The notes under the pieces are model-generated. The model did not search any database, had not been told where the DNA came from, and was given only the letters and a program-made list of their open reading frames with translations. The position numbers and the translations under genes are program-made. This document shows positions 35,165 through 46,859 of a stretch of DNA of 64,000 bases, piece after piece; within the stretch, counting starts at the first letter, position 1, and each line of letters starts with the position of its first letter. Source of the stretch: Aquatica leii (taxonomy: Eukaryota > Arthropoda > Insecta > Coleoptera > Lampyridae); NCBI GenBank assembly GCA_035610365.1, contig CM069432.1, positions 221,548,532 to 221,612,531 of the forward strand, read 5' to 3'.

Positions 35165-36690
35165 ACAAATTTAATACGTTAAAGTTTTGTGTAAAAGACA
35201 TTTTGTTTTGCAGTTAGTTTGAATATTCTTTATAAAGTTTGTTTTCTAGAATATTCTAAATTATAAAAATGATTGACGGTTTTATTACAAATAATGGCCT
35301 GACGAGTAATATCCGTTATTAAAAGTTAAAAGTTCTATTCGTAGTGGTTTTATAACCAAGTATAAACAAAAAAGCTAAGTTTTATGTATTTATAAAATTT
35401 GTATTTTTATGTAATAAAGTTTTTCTTGGGTTGTAGACTAAATTAGCACTGTAAGTAAAATTAAATTTGTTTATAATACCCCTTAACGTTGTCTAAGCGG
35501 CACATCAATTTTAACATTGTTTCTAGAATGGATGTTTTTAAGTAAACAATAGCTGTGTTAATCAATTAAAATGTACAAGGAAAACTTTGATATTTTTTTT
35601 AGTTACTCACAGAAGCATAGTAAATATTAGTTTTATATTTTGGATGTTTCCATTAAATGCTCAAACTACATAAACAATTTAATTCAAGAATTAGTTGAAA
35701 ACAAAATATTTATGTGAACGTACTATGTGATTATAAGTACGAAATTATACGCAATAAACAAATCTTAAGGCAAAAACTAGAGAGTATTAAAAAAATAAAT
35801 ATCACAAAAAGTAAATACTGTTATTTTTCTTAAAAAAACATATTTACAAAGTAAATCTACAAGACACAAAAAAAGCGATAAAACAACATTGTAGTCTGGT
35901 AAACGTAATATACTTTAAAAAAAAGAAAAAAAAAACAAAATCAAGAAAAAAATTAAAAAAAAATATATATGAAAAATTTAAAAAAGTTATCAGCTATGAC
36001 TAGCAAAAATTAATTATTACCGTGGTGGAGATAGAAACGTTGAAGGCTGATTTTTTTACCCGCGTAATTCAAATAAGCTTTAAATACATTGCGGGTTAGA
36101 ACCACAACGTATTTGTTTTTCTTTTAAATAAGCTATGATCTACTTGTATATTTGAAAAGTGCACGAAAGAATTGTATTTAACCTTAGGTATCCAAAACAA
36201 ATGGTAACAGCTGGAATAGCAAAAAAATGAGAAAAGTGTAGGTAAAAGAAAGATTAAAGCTACTAATTCAAGAAACTAAGAGAAGCTATACAAAACAATT
36301 AAAGATTTAAATGCGTGTAATTTTTACGTACAATTGAATTAGCGTTTGTGACAGATATTACCGAAAATATTACAATAAATGTCATTTCAGGCTGACTTCT
36401 TCTTTTATTCTTATTTATTGACGAAAGAGATAAATGTTTCTGGGACTCTGCCATTTTACATTAACTAAACACTGTTTTATTCTGTATTAATAAAGTCTTA
36501 TATTCTATATAAAAATCGTTTATACCACTCTCACTTTTTAAAGAATTTTCACTCATCAATTAAATTAATTAAGAATAAATTTTTTTTTATAAACACGTGG
36601 ATAGTCACAACAAGGTTAAAGGTTAGAATGACTCATGTTAATATAAACGTCAAAAATGTATATAAAAAATGCTTAGTTACTGTTTTTAAA
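35165..36690. other. AT-rich sequence, probably RapGAP intron
   Basis: No frame, repeat or transposon motif was recognised between the exon and the left end of the long-TIR element. Confidence 0.5.
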
Positions 36691-36696
36691 TAGTAG

Positions 36697-37010
36697 TCCA
36701 GTCAATTCATGCACAAAAAGAGCTCAAAGTGGAAAGCTCTGGTGTAATTGTTTTAAATGGTTTATTTTATGTTTTTTGCAGTGCTGAACACAAATTTGAA
36801 ACTGTAAAAAAAAATTCCGGCAAATATGAGAAATCAAAAAACTACTAAAAATAATGTTTTTTAGTGGTTTTCAGTTTATAACTTGCAAAAGTAGCTATTT
36901 ACGCAAAAAATAGTCTTATAGTAAAATAAACGGAAGAAAATTACCTACAATTTATGTTTCAAATATTTTTTTGTACGTCGTATTTTTTTCACTGTACAAG
37001 GGATAATTTC
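36697..37010 (+). repeat. Left terminal inverted repeat of the long-TIR element
   Basis: Pairs with 41950-42193. Within the arm, AAAGCTCTGGTGTAATTG is followed by two internal AAACTACTAAAAA/TTTTTAGTGG motifs that also occur in the right arm. The arms differ by many substitutions and indels, as expected of an old insertion. Confidence 0.8.
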
Positions 37011-37057
37011 CGTTTTTGAGTATTTTCGTTGAGATACAATCCAACAACTCGGTCGCA

Positions 37058-39118
37058 ATGTCTAGTGGTAAGTGTTTTATTTGTGAAAAAACTTGGAATG
37101 AGAGTGCATTTAAAGTGGTCAAGCAAAAAGAAATAAATCTGTTAGCTTACATGTTTCATGTTAAAAAAGTTACATAAATGACAAAATGATGGCTGCTAAC
37201 CTGAAGAAAGTTGCTGAACCATGCACATCGTCAGGAACATTAAGGTCATCCTCTGAGTAATTTATTGGAGAGATATGTAGAAAAGGTTATTAAAGATCAA
37301 ACAGAATACAATCGTATGTTTCAAACGTACTAGTCATAAAATTTTGGCAGATGCGTGGTACATTGAAAAACGTTCATCAGAACAGGTAGAACGTTTTCGA
37401 TTATTCAGTAGTAATTCTTGAAGAGATACGATTAGTACTGTATGCATTGGATGACTATTCTCCTCCAGATTCTTTTTTGGACAAAAATGAGAGCTTTCTT
37501 CCCGAGGTCTTCAGAGTTTTCTTAGAAAAAGAAGCGAGGGAACACTCACAAGTAAAAAAAAAAGTTTTAGCGATTTTCTATCCTTTTCCCCTTACATATT
37601 AAGCTATCAATTTTTTTAATAAAAAGTATGAGTTACGAATCCATAGGATTTTGAGCCTTTTATTCCAAAATTGTTCGTTTTGAAATAACAGCAATCATGA
37701 GACCATCACTACAAACAGACTCAACAGCTTCTCGTCAATTTGTTCATGACAACGCAGATTTCAACATTCGTACACTGGATGAATGTAATACCTTCCACGC
37801 AATGGAGGAAATACATTTAATAACGCCTAAAAAGCTATTACTCCAGATAAAAGAATTGTCCGAGTAATGAAAACAATACCAGCTTTACTAGTTGGTGAGA
37901 TAAGAAGTGTTTCTTTAAAACATTTTGAGAAAGCAGGTTCTCTTGGCTTAATAAATATAAATATTGCGGATTTTAAACTGCTATTTGTTTCACCTGATAC
38001 CTTCACACCCTCTTTGGCAGACCTGATTTCGCTTTATGGCAAGTGGAAAAATGTGCACGGGATGAAGTGATTTCATAGAGCAAATCACAAGTGGTCTCCC
38101 CTTTGACATACATATGTTGCTTGTCTGCTATTTCTAAATGCTAAATAGAGTATATACAATTTTACCTTCGAATAGCCTCTATACTTAAAGGCAAGACTTA
38201 TAGTAGCTTGCTAATAAGGAGATCTCGATTTTGATAATGTTATCATTACAATAGATCGGTTTCACCTGCTGATGTCGTTTTTGAAAGTTATAGCCTACTT
38301 AATAGGTGGTAGTGGGTTAAATGAGTTGTTCAATTCAATCAATGCATTGCACTGAACAAAACAAGATTCGCCTATTCGAGAGCCATTAGAGCACATACGT
38401 TAGCTCATGTTACCCTGGCGAGAATTAACTTTGAGGTAATGGATTAAACACCAGACCATCAAAAAAACTTGCAGAATTCTTAAAAATGATAGAGACAGAT
38501 TATTGATTTTGTTAGCATACGAAAAAGAGTGCGTAGAAGAATTAAAATTTAAGTTTTCTGCACAACTCAAAGCCATAGCTAACTGTGGTGTTCTTTCAAA
38601 GCTATGAATTCAATACTTTGAAATGGTTACGTTTGTTAAGCTATTCATTAAAGCTGAACGACATTTTTTGTATGCCAGATGTTACTATCTCTACCTACAA
38701 GACATACAAAACTTGAAAAACAAAATGAGCGCTTAGGAATACGAAATGATTACAGATAGCGGGTTTACAGTACGAAGGATCATCAAATTCTGGTGTGAAA
38801 CATGGACCGACTTGACCATTGAGCAGTTCTTAATGAGGATAGTAAAATTGGTGGAGGGCTGACTCATGGTCGTGGGGTTATTGAAAGTATCCTCTGTAGG
38901 TAGACTAAAGCAATGATTTCCTTCCAAAATATTTGTAAGAAAACGGAAAAGATGTGTGGAGTAGCATTCACTAGTTTGGAACAACACGTGAAGATGAGAG
39001 AATCAAGGATTAAAAAATTCCAAAAAATGATGGACTGGTATACGCAACACTATTCTTTTCCTGATGTTGTAGGAGACAGCACTATAAACTGTTACATGGC
39101 CAAGGAGATTGGATTTCT
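37058..39118 (+). pseudogene. N-terminal part of the long-TIR element protein
   Basis: It starts at ATG 37058 with SSGKCFICEKTW (C-x2-C, probable zinc motif). Later pieces in shifting frames are VLYALDDYSPPDSFLDKNES, SYESIGF, SKIVRFEITAIMRP, FVHDNADFNIRTLDECNTFH, LLMSFLKVIAYLIGGSGLNE and KAERHFLYARCYYLYLQDI. The best-preserved stretch is 38740-39115: SGFTVRR, FWCETWTDLTIEQFLMRIVK, LTHGRGV, TSLEQHVKMRESRIKKF and GDSTINCYMAKEIG. The blocks match a large uncharacterised protein family found with transposons in invertebrates and fish. DNADxNIRTxDxxxTFH is its most conserved motif and may hold catalytic acids. Function inferred: transposase portion. At 39115 the reading stops where the nested insert begins. 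Confidence 0.75.
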
Positions 39119-40635
39119 TGCAGTTGTGTAACAAAATACTTAATTTTTGACCGCCAAACTATATCTAATGTCATCTCCTGACCTTTATCTACGACTAGAA
39201 AACTTCGGGAGTAGGGTAAGTACCGATTTTTGACTAAATAAAATTAAATCAAACTAAGTTTTCAGGAAGCGCCACTGGGTTAAGCAGCCGACCACGGAGA
39301 ATGCTAGGATCAACCCAGAAGTCCTATCGATATTAGAATTAAATAATGGTACGACCAAAAAAAAGAGAATAAAAAGATACTTAGATGTAATCGCGATAAC
39401 AGCAGTTTCTTAAGTTTTTAATAAAGCTACAATAATTTAAATATCGTTTACTATATATATATATATATATAAAGAATAATAATAAATTATTGACAATAAT
39501 GAAAGAAAATAAAAAAACAAAACATCCTGCAGTTTCGTAATAAAAAAAATCTCTTGTATATGTTGGTAATTGTAGTTGTCCCACTATAAAAAACACACGT
39601 ACCCGACTTAACACTTAACGTTTTCCTAGTTAAAGTTATGACCGAGAGTACATCGTGTGTTATGAGTGTGGTTATAAGTAATAGTTTTTATTCTTTGTTT
39701 GTTCCCGTTTGTCCTTGAGGTAAAACGGCTGCAAGAGTCCCTAAATGACTTTAAAATCGACATTTCGATCTCCCCCAAAAGCTAATCTAGCTAAAAAGGT
39801 CTTCTATTGTACGTATAACCTCAAATTTTTTGAACGCCACGTACAAAACTATTTCTTACAGGTCTCTGAATCAACCGTAAACAAAACCGATGTGTGCAAC
39901 CAAATATTTGCAGAGATTGAGATAAAAAAAGAAAAGAAACACGGTGAAACCACAAAAAAAAAGAATATTAACATGTATTCCTATTATAGAACTATTCTAA
40001 TCGTCCAAACTAGTAACTAAACGAATTCTAAACCGAACAAAAATGATCTTATTCTAAGCGTAACTAATTACTATGTTAATTCTTATCTGATTATAGAGTT
40101 GCTGTGATTGAGGTAGAACGAGCAGATAAGGGATGTTGCGACTTCCTTTCTAACGGAACTGTTAGGGAAATCCAGTAGTTGTTTTCTATTTTGTTGTATA
40201 ATTATACCAAAGATGAACACTTGGTGGTAGACAGAATCGCACTTACCCACGATGTTATTTAGAATTCCAATTATAGCACAGTGTCGCACCGTGTTTAATC
40301 TCCGGTTTACTAACCGTAAAGATAAGGTTCTATTAGTACCACTAATGCTTTTTGTTGTTAATTATAGCTGCCTAATCCCACTTAGGAGTTTTATTAGCCT
40401 AGGTAAAAAAAAACTCAACTTACAGGTAATGCAACAAGCTTCATTGAAGCACTTGTGCACAGAAAGTAAAAAATTTTCTTTTTGATAGGTGTGATAACCT
40501 ATCACAGAGGCCAATAGGTCACGGTACAAATTTGATCTTCATGTTAAGTTGCCTATACTCTGGCGTTCGTATTTTAAAACTCTTTACAGTTGATAGAATA
40601 GTAGGTGGTGACTTTGAAACTGTTTAATTCTACAG
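39119..40635. mobile_element. Nested 1.5-kb insertion, probable LTR-element remnant
   Basis: The protein of the long-TIR element is cut after MAKEIG (about 39115) and resumes at NGKVLPLATMNN (about 40640), so the stretch between is foreign. Read on the minus strand, about 39620-39340 looks like a retrotransposon LTR (starting TGTTAAGTCGGGTACGTG, with a TA microsatellite) followed by CCAGTGGCGCTTCCTG, reminiscent of a primer-site region. The frames at 39745-40020, 40083-40289 and 40252-40485 are not recognised. Ends and target duplication could not be fixed. The LTR reading is tentative, but the foreign nature of the block is well supported. Confidence 0.55.
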
Positions 40636-40639
40636 GAAC

Positions 40640-41815
40640 GGTAAAGTTTTACCACTTGCTACGATGAACAATGCAATCAAAATAAGTCATGGAACAATCC
40701 CCATCAATCCTACGACTATTTTTCAAAGAATCACAATTGCTAAACAATATGATGAAAAACTTGAAAAGTTCTTAAAATACGAATTGTGCCTTTATCTGTT
40801 GCTTTTTTTTGACGATTATGGTATCAAAAACAAACAAAGCGTTTACACTAACTGAACATGTCAATTTTCAAGGATGTGTGTACGTCGTAGATAAAGGATA
40901 TATGCTGCACAGAGTTGTGTGGACCAGGAGTCAAACATTTTTATCAATTTGTGAAAGTTATGTTTTATTTTTAAAATCCAGGTATAAAAACAGTGCTGTA
41001 GTCGTCTTTGATGAAACCCTCAACAAGCGAGCAAGAAGATCACAAAAACAGGTGACAGTAGACGTCATATTAGGTAAAACAATGATCCCGACAGTGCCAC
41101 AAGAAAAATTTCTGGACTATATAAAAAACAAAAACCGTTTGATCTCAATGATAAAGCCCAACCTTGCAGCAGCTGGCATTCACACAAAGCAGACACAAGA
41201 AGATGCGTACAACAGCATAACACTGTAGTTATTGTGGGTGAAAATGTAGATTTGGTGTATACTTTCTGAAGCCGGACAAAGAGACTGCCAACCAGACCAA
41301 TCCATCAGTGACAACATATTGTTTTTGCATGCTATGGGAGGTTGTGACAACTTCAGCCTCGTTCAAAGTAAGAAAGATGTGGTTTCTCCAAACCCTCAAG
41401 AAAAACTCTGGTCTAACCACGACGATTCTAATTTTAAAAGTTCTCGGCACATGTTGACGCTGTTATTAATGCTAGACTTACCTGGTGTATTGCATTGTAC
41501 AAATTGACTGACGTCCTTGAAGAAATTGAAGTATAAATACTACCATAAATCTGCATACAAAACAACAACCCATTTGGAGTCTCTACCTCCTACGGAGGCT
41601 GCAGCACAGCATCATTCATTGAAACTATACTTTAACAATGGCTTGAAAATGAAAAAATCCTGGCAATAAGGTTAGAAAAAACTAAAGCTGGTCTGCAGCT
41701 AGTACCAACGCTACCGCCACCAGCAGCAGAAACAATTTTAAAACTTATTTCGTGCAAATGCATGAAGAACTGTCAGACGAACTGGGGTTACAAAACATCA
41801 CACCTTAAGTACAGA
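40640..41815 (+). pseudogene. XPG/FEN-like nuclease half of the long-TIR element protein
   Basis: The reading resumes with KVLPLATMNNAIKISHG and YDEKLEKFLKYELCLYL. The 139-codon frame at 40809-41228 follows, with VYVVDKGYMLHRVVW, then AVVVFDE, VPQEKFLDYIKNKNRLISM and TQEDAYNSI. After a stop, another frame gives VIVGENVDL and DNILFLHAMGGCDNFS, and the end is VPTLPPPAAETILKLISCKC. The order VVDxGxxLHR / VVVFD / (A)EDAD / GEDxDL / LHAxxGCDT parallels the AIDAS, VYVFDG, EAEA, ATEDMD and GSDY blocks of FEN/XPG nucleases, which use these acids to bind metal. Here some acids survive (D in VVDKG, VVFD, ENVDL, GCD) while others are changed. The cysteine-rich C-terminus is a probable zinc motif. Confidence 0.72.
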
Positions 41816-41949
41816 AATTCGCCTCTTTTATAATCGTATAGCATAATGTTTACCTACATTAAATAAAAAAATATGTATTAATGGTGTTTTTTGGTATTTT
41901 TAATTTTCATTTTCATTACTGATTTCCACAATATTTTAATACTCTTTTG

Positions 41950-42193
41950 GGTGGAAACCATACGACGTACAAAAAAATGTTAGAGACATAAATTCTAGAT
42001 AATTTCCTCTTTATTTAACTATAGGGCCACTTTTTGTGTAATTGGCTGGATTTACACGATAAAAACTACTAAAAAACATTATTGTGAGTGGTTTTTTGAT
42101 GATGTAGTATATTTGCGGAGCAAAAAACATAAAATAAACTACTAAAAACAATTACACCAGAACTTTCCACTTTAAACTACCATTTGATTGGCC
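41950..42193 (-). repeat. Right terminal inverted repeat of the long-TIR element
   Basis: Inverted match to 36697-37010, from ATACGACGTACAAAAAAATG at its inner edge to TTACACCAGAACTTTCCACT near its outer edge. It also contains the TTTTTAGTAGTTTTTATCG/ACTACTAAAAA motif pair seen in the left arm. Confidence 0.8.
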
Positions 42194-42299
42194 TAATATT
42201 GGAAACTACGTCAGCGTTACCGCCGCCAGAATCAAAAAATCTGCGCTACTCCAAAGTCGCAGCTAAAAAAATTGTACTTTAATAATACAATTATATAAT

Positions 42300-44855
42300 A
42301 AAACTTAATCGAATAAAACTTGCCCATAACCTGAAACACAGAAGCATTTACATCTTTACATAATATAGATAATAATATGATGATCAATTAGCATCAAATC
42401 ACAAAATTTGGGCAAATAAATTAAATAACGTAATGTTAGACAATCAGTAATGTTTACAGTTAAGTTTAATTAATAAAAATGTAAATTTGGACATTCAGAA
42501 AATTGTTAAAACGTATGAAATGAGATTACATGTTACGTGTGATCTATTTGAATTGTAGGTTCTATTATACTTAATTCAATTCTCACAGAATTTAAGAGTT
42601 AACGTAAATAATATTGCTAAAAAATATCCACTAAAAGTTCAGTCAAAATTATCAAACATGTAACAAATACTTAAATATGTACATGAAAATAAAATGCCAG
42701 ACGACAATAATTTTAAAATTTTAGTTTATAAAAACTTGCAATTGTAATGCAAAATGTACTTTTTACCTGACAATTAGGGATGTAATTGCACTGGACCGAA
42801 ATGGGCTTTGTAACAAGACTGGCATGGCTCCAATTCAAAATTTCAAACTGGCCCACAGTCAACCCGATATTTTTTTCTACTTGAACCACTGATTTCTATA
42901 ATAATATGGATAACTAATACTGTAGTGTGACATTGACACCTTTAGAGAAATCATCGGCGCCACTCATTACTGAGATAGAAACTAAAATGTAGCGCTAACG
43001 ATACTTTTTTGTGACAGTTTAATTGTCAGTGCAATTGTCATAAATATTAATGTTTTTGTAAAATATTTTCTAAAGAGATTAGTATGTTTAAAAATATTTA
43101 GCAAATTGTTTGGGTGCATCAGTAGTTACTTGTGCTTTGTATTCTTATTTAAATACGTATGTTATGTTCTTTAATTTTCTTGATTTCTTCGCAATTTTGT
43201 CATGCGTTTGATCGTTAAATGTACAAGTGTGTTAAGCATGTGTGATTAATTCTTAAGCGAGTTAAATGACTTTAACTGTGTTGCTTTTTGTATAATATTA
43301 TTAAAACGAATTAAAACTTAATTTGTTATTAAATTTCACAATATTTATACAGTTTTATGCAATTCCGTAAATGATTATGTAATTTCAACAAAATGAATAA
43401 TCACACATTTTTTTTTGTGTTGAAAAATAGCGGTACTGTTGTCAAGTAAAATTCGTTTAATTTATCTAATCTCTTCTACGCATTCTAATCCCATATTTAA
43501 GTTTTTGTCTCATAAGTATCAGCTATTCGTATTATTATAAAGATCAGTGACTTGAACCGAGTTTTACATACACATATTAAGAAATAATAAACCATATTAG
43601 TATTGCATTTTTACACAACTGCTATTAAACATATTATATTGTATTCAACTGTATTAGTTTTTTTGGGACGGCCCGGTCTAAATCAAACCGGATTTCCTTA
43701 CGAACAGTGTTTGTACAGTCTCAGATTCTTATTTAAAACTGTCAATACTGTTTTTTATTTTCGTACTACTACAATATTACACTGTAAATAAAGTAAAAAT
43801 TGTATAGTTTCTAAAAATAAGATAGTTTTTAGGGTTTTCTATAGTTTTTGAAATCGCTTTACTTTTGCTCTATTACTACTAATTTGTATATTCAAATATA
43901 TTTTCAAAAATTGTTAGACAGTAAGATTTAAGTAACTATCAATAAAGAGAAATGTTTAAAACTTAAAAAGAATAAACATTATTTGAATTGCTATTGTTGC
44001 ATTTTAAAAATTACTCAGTGCACAACTGTTTAATGTTATAACAATAATATTTGGTAGAATGGCGATATTCACTAAACAATTAATCATATTGTCAATCACG
44101 CTAAAATTGCTCAATTTGTAAGTACTGTGTGAAAACTTAAACTAGTACTCACTACCAGTAGATTAGAATACTATATTAACCATACAGTAAAAAAAACATA
44201 AAAATTGTATGCATGAGCTTAATTAACTCAATACTGACTCCAGTATCTGGTAACAAAATTTTAATGCTGTTGCTTAAGTTCTAAAAACCATTATTAACAG
44301 ATTTAAAAAAAAACTAAATTATTTGTTTTTTCTTAAAGTTTTTGTTAAATTGAATACTTGGTTTAAAAAAACTACATGGTAAACATATTGCTTAGTTTGC
44401 GGTATAATACAAATATTGTGGATAACGTAAAATATCATGCAATAACCTTAGCAATAAGGTTGTAAACATAAATAGGTTTTTCCACTACTAGTTGTATAGG
44501 CTTTTATTATTACGTATAATAGTAGGTTGTGAAGCAGCTTTTTTTTTAGTGTAGATAAATAAATAACATATTTAAGTTATTTGAAGTTTGCGCTTAACTA
44601 AATACGAATCTTACCGAATTAAATATATTTTAGAAATAATCAATACTTAAACTAATAATGTTTTTAAACAATTTTAATAACTTTAGCAAAAAAAAACTTA
44701 CGTTATCAATTTATTTTTGTGCAATGAATCTCAATTAAGAACAACTGTTACAATCAATCACTGACTTGATTTTGAATTTAAAACTAAAATCTTAAATTTT
44801 AAATTTGATTTAATAACAAGTAGAAAGGTTTTAATAATTCTAGTAGTGGAACAAA
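42300..44855. other. AT-rich sequence, nothing recognised
   Basis: No frame or repeat could be supported. The plus frame 43603-43791 has no domain. A few GC-richer spots (42780-42860, 43660-43690) were not assignable. Confidence 0.5.
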
Positions 44856-44857
44856 TT

Positions 44858-44990
44858 CTATATATACCACAACTGAGAAGCTCATTATAACCAGCGCGAC
44901 GTATATCCCTCGACGCTTCGCGTCTCGCGATATAATCTATCGATTAGGTTATAATGATACACTTCTCAACCTTGATATATATTACACTAT
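44858..44990. mobile_element. Palindromic MITE-like hairpin
   Basis: The arms TATATATACCACAACTGAGA and CTTCTCAACCTTGATATATA are inverted, as are CTCATTATAACC and GGTTATAATGAT. The centre GACGCTTCGCGTC is a perfect GC-rich hairpin flanked by TCG/CGA. The whole is about 130 bp and stands out from AT-rich DNA on both sides. A foldback MITE is the simplest reading. Confidence 0.6.
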
Positions 44991-44994
44991 TGAA

Positions 44995-45970
44995 ACACAA
45001 TCAATATTGTAGTCAAATTAGTAAACAAAAGTTGTAATATTATAAACTTTCGCTCTGTAAATGTAACACATGTAGTCAATTCTCGTAATAAGTATAATAA
45101 GTAATGTGTTATACAATTATATATTTTTTTATTAATAAAAATTTATATTTATGGAACCATACTAACACAAACACAATAATTACTAATGTGTGCATATATT
45201 GCTTATTTAAACGATTTTTTATAAATATTAAAAACTAAACGGTTAATTTAGTAAAGTGTTGAAACCAGATAAATGTGTTTAACTCATTTATAATCAATCG
45301 TGTTGTTGATAATAAACGATGTTATTACAGAACCAAAATTGTTTAATTTATTTTAGTATAAATTCTTGTTTTATTATTTTCTTGTGATTAGACTCGTTAA
45401 CAACAACCAACCCATGTTTTTACATTCTTAAACATAACCAACTACCGCAAAACTTCACAAAACAGCTATCTAAGCTTTAAAGTTTCGAATTAAAATATTA
45501 ATTGTATATATCTGATAACCACACAAATTTTAAAATTTTGTTGTATTTATTGAATTTACTTTAGAAAAGAAACTGTTTAGGTTAACAAAATCAAAAACCA
45601 GTGGTTATCCCATTTGAACTCACGCCAGTGCAATAAAACTTACGTATTTCAATTATATCTAATTTATCAAATAAAAAAGGTTTTAAGCATTTTACACTAA
45701 AATAGTTTGAATCAGTTTTAAATGATTGTTATACTAAAAATTAAATGTTTTTTTTCAAAGATAATTAATTTTATATTAAAAACAAATTTAGTTATGACAA
45801 TTTGACAAGTTTGTGGTTAGTAAACTACATGATAATAATTTACAATATTTGCAGTGTATTAAATAGGTTGGGAACAACTAATATAATAAAAAATAAATAC
45901 AAAATAAACATAAAAGCAACATGTAATTAGTAAAGTAAAGTATTTCGATATAATTCTTTGGCACAACATA
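44995..45970. other. AT-rich sequence, nothing recognised
   Basis: No coding frame or repeat structure was seen between the hairpin element and the mariner relic. Confidence 0.5.
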
Positions 45971-45974
45971 TTTG

Positions 45975-46850
45975 TTGTATAGTCCAAAGGTTCATAGTAA
46001 CGCTAGTATTTTAAAAGGAAAATCTACCGACCAACCTATTGTTTTAACAGATGTTTTTGAAGATATTCGTTAGAGAATGGAAGTGAGTCCAAAGAAATTT
46101 CTACAACTGTCACATCAAATCAATCTATCGCTTGCTACATGTCAGAAAACTTGCAAAAAAGTCCTGCAATTACACCCATACAAGGTGACTGTGACACAAG
46201 AGTTAATGCCTTCTAATTTTTCACGTCGGATATAGTATTGTCAGGGATTTAACAAAGTGTTAAACAATGATAGCGTTTTATACGTAATTTTCCTTAGTGA
46301 TAAAGCATGGTTTCATCTTAGTGGATATGTAAATTCTCAGATTGTAGAATATGGTCAACAGAAAACCCTAATACTTTTATAAAAACTTCATCCGCAAAAG
46401 ATTGAAGTGTGATTGGAAATGTCACGACGTAGGATCATGGGGCTTGTTTTTTTTTAAATAAAAATATAATTGCAGACATTTACAGAGAATTAATTTTGGA
46501 TCCGTTTATTAATAAACTACATCACGGTTCATTGTTATTTTCAAAAAGATGGGGACACCGCTCACCATGCTAGAATAACATTAAATTATTTACATTTAGT
46601 CAACGAATGATAAGTAAAAACAGATGACCTCTACGATTATCCAATTTAACACCACTAGACTTTGTGTTTGGTTTTTTAAAAAATAAAGTTCATTCAGAGC
46701 GACTACATATTTTAGAAAAAATGGAAAATGCAGTTACAGAAACTGTTTACAGTATTACACCCAAAATGTTATTATTTAATGTTTTTAATAATACTAAAAA
46801 AAAGAATAAACCTGTGTTTCAATTTAGATGAACAACATTTTAAACATATA
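45975..46850 (+). pseudogene. Mariner-like transposase relic
   Basis: Plus-strand fragments: TDQPIVLTDVFEDIR (linker), LSLATCQKTCKKVLQLHPYK (DNA-binding domain), then FLSDKAWFHLSGYVNSQ (catalytic first block, D kept), MSRRRIMGL, DPFINKLHHGS, YFQKDGDTAHHARITLNYLH (second block, D kept), LTPLDFVFGFLKNKVHSER (third block) and a LDEQHFKHI end. Stops and frameshifts are spread throughout. It differs from the other mariner copies here. No terminal repeats were found, and 46860-48430 holds only AT-rich DNA. Confidence 0.8.
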
Positions 46851-46859
46851 TAAAATTAA

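Larger units (their letters stand above)
36697..42193 (+). mobile_element. Long-TIR DNA element with XPG-like nuclease (Academ-like)
   Basis: About 5.5 kb bounded by inverted repeats of roughly 300 bp. The left arm is 36697-37010 and the right arm about 41950-42193. Shared blocks are AAAGTGGAAAG, TCTGGTGTAATTGTTTT, GGTTTATTTTATGTTTTTTG/AGTTTATTTTATGTTTTTTG, AATAATGTTTTTTAGT and TTTTTTTGTACGTCGTAT. The extreme tips (GTCCAGTCAA left, GGCCAATCAA inverted right) are less alike and no sure target duplication is seen. One long plus-strand protein, now full of stops and interrupted by a nested insert at 39119-40635, fills the interior. Without the nested insert the element would be about 4 kb. Academ DNA transposons are the group I know to couple a transposase with an XPG-like nuclease, so that is the working assignment. 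Confidence 0.75.

Noticed and set aside
34966..35217. Plus-strand frame of 83 codons with a hydrophobic N-terminus
   Set aside because: It is antisense to the phase-checked RapGAP exon at 34965-35159, which explains its openness and GC content.
42196..42275. A frame outside the right TIR reading LETTSALPPPES, similar to the C-terminal LPPPAAE of the long-TIR protein
   Set aside because: Only about ten residues agree, and composition alone could produce it; it is too short to claim a second nested copy.
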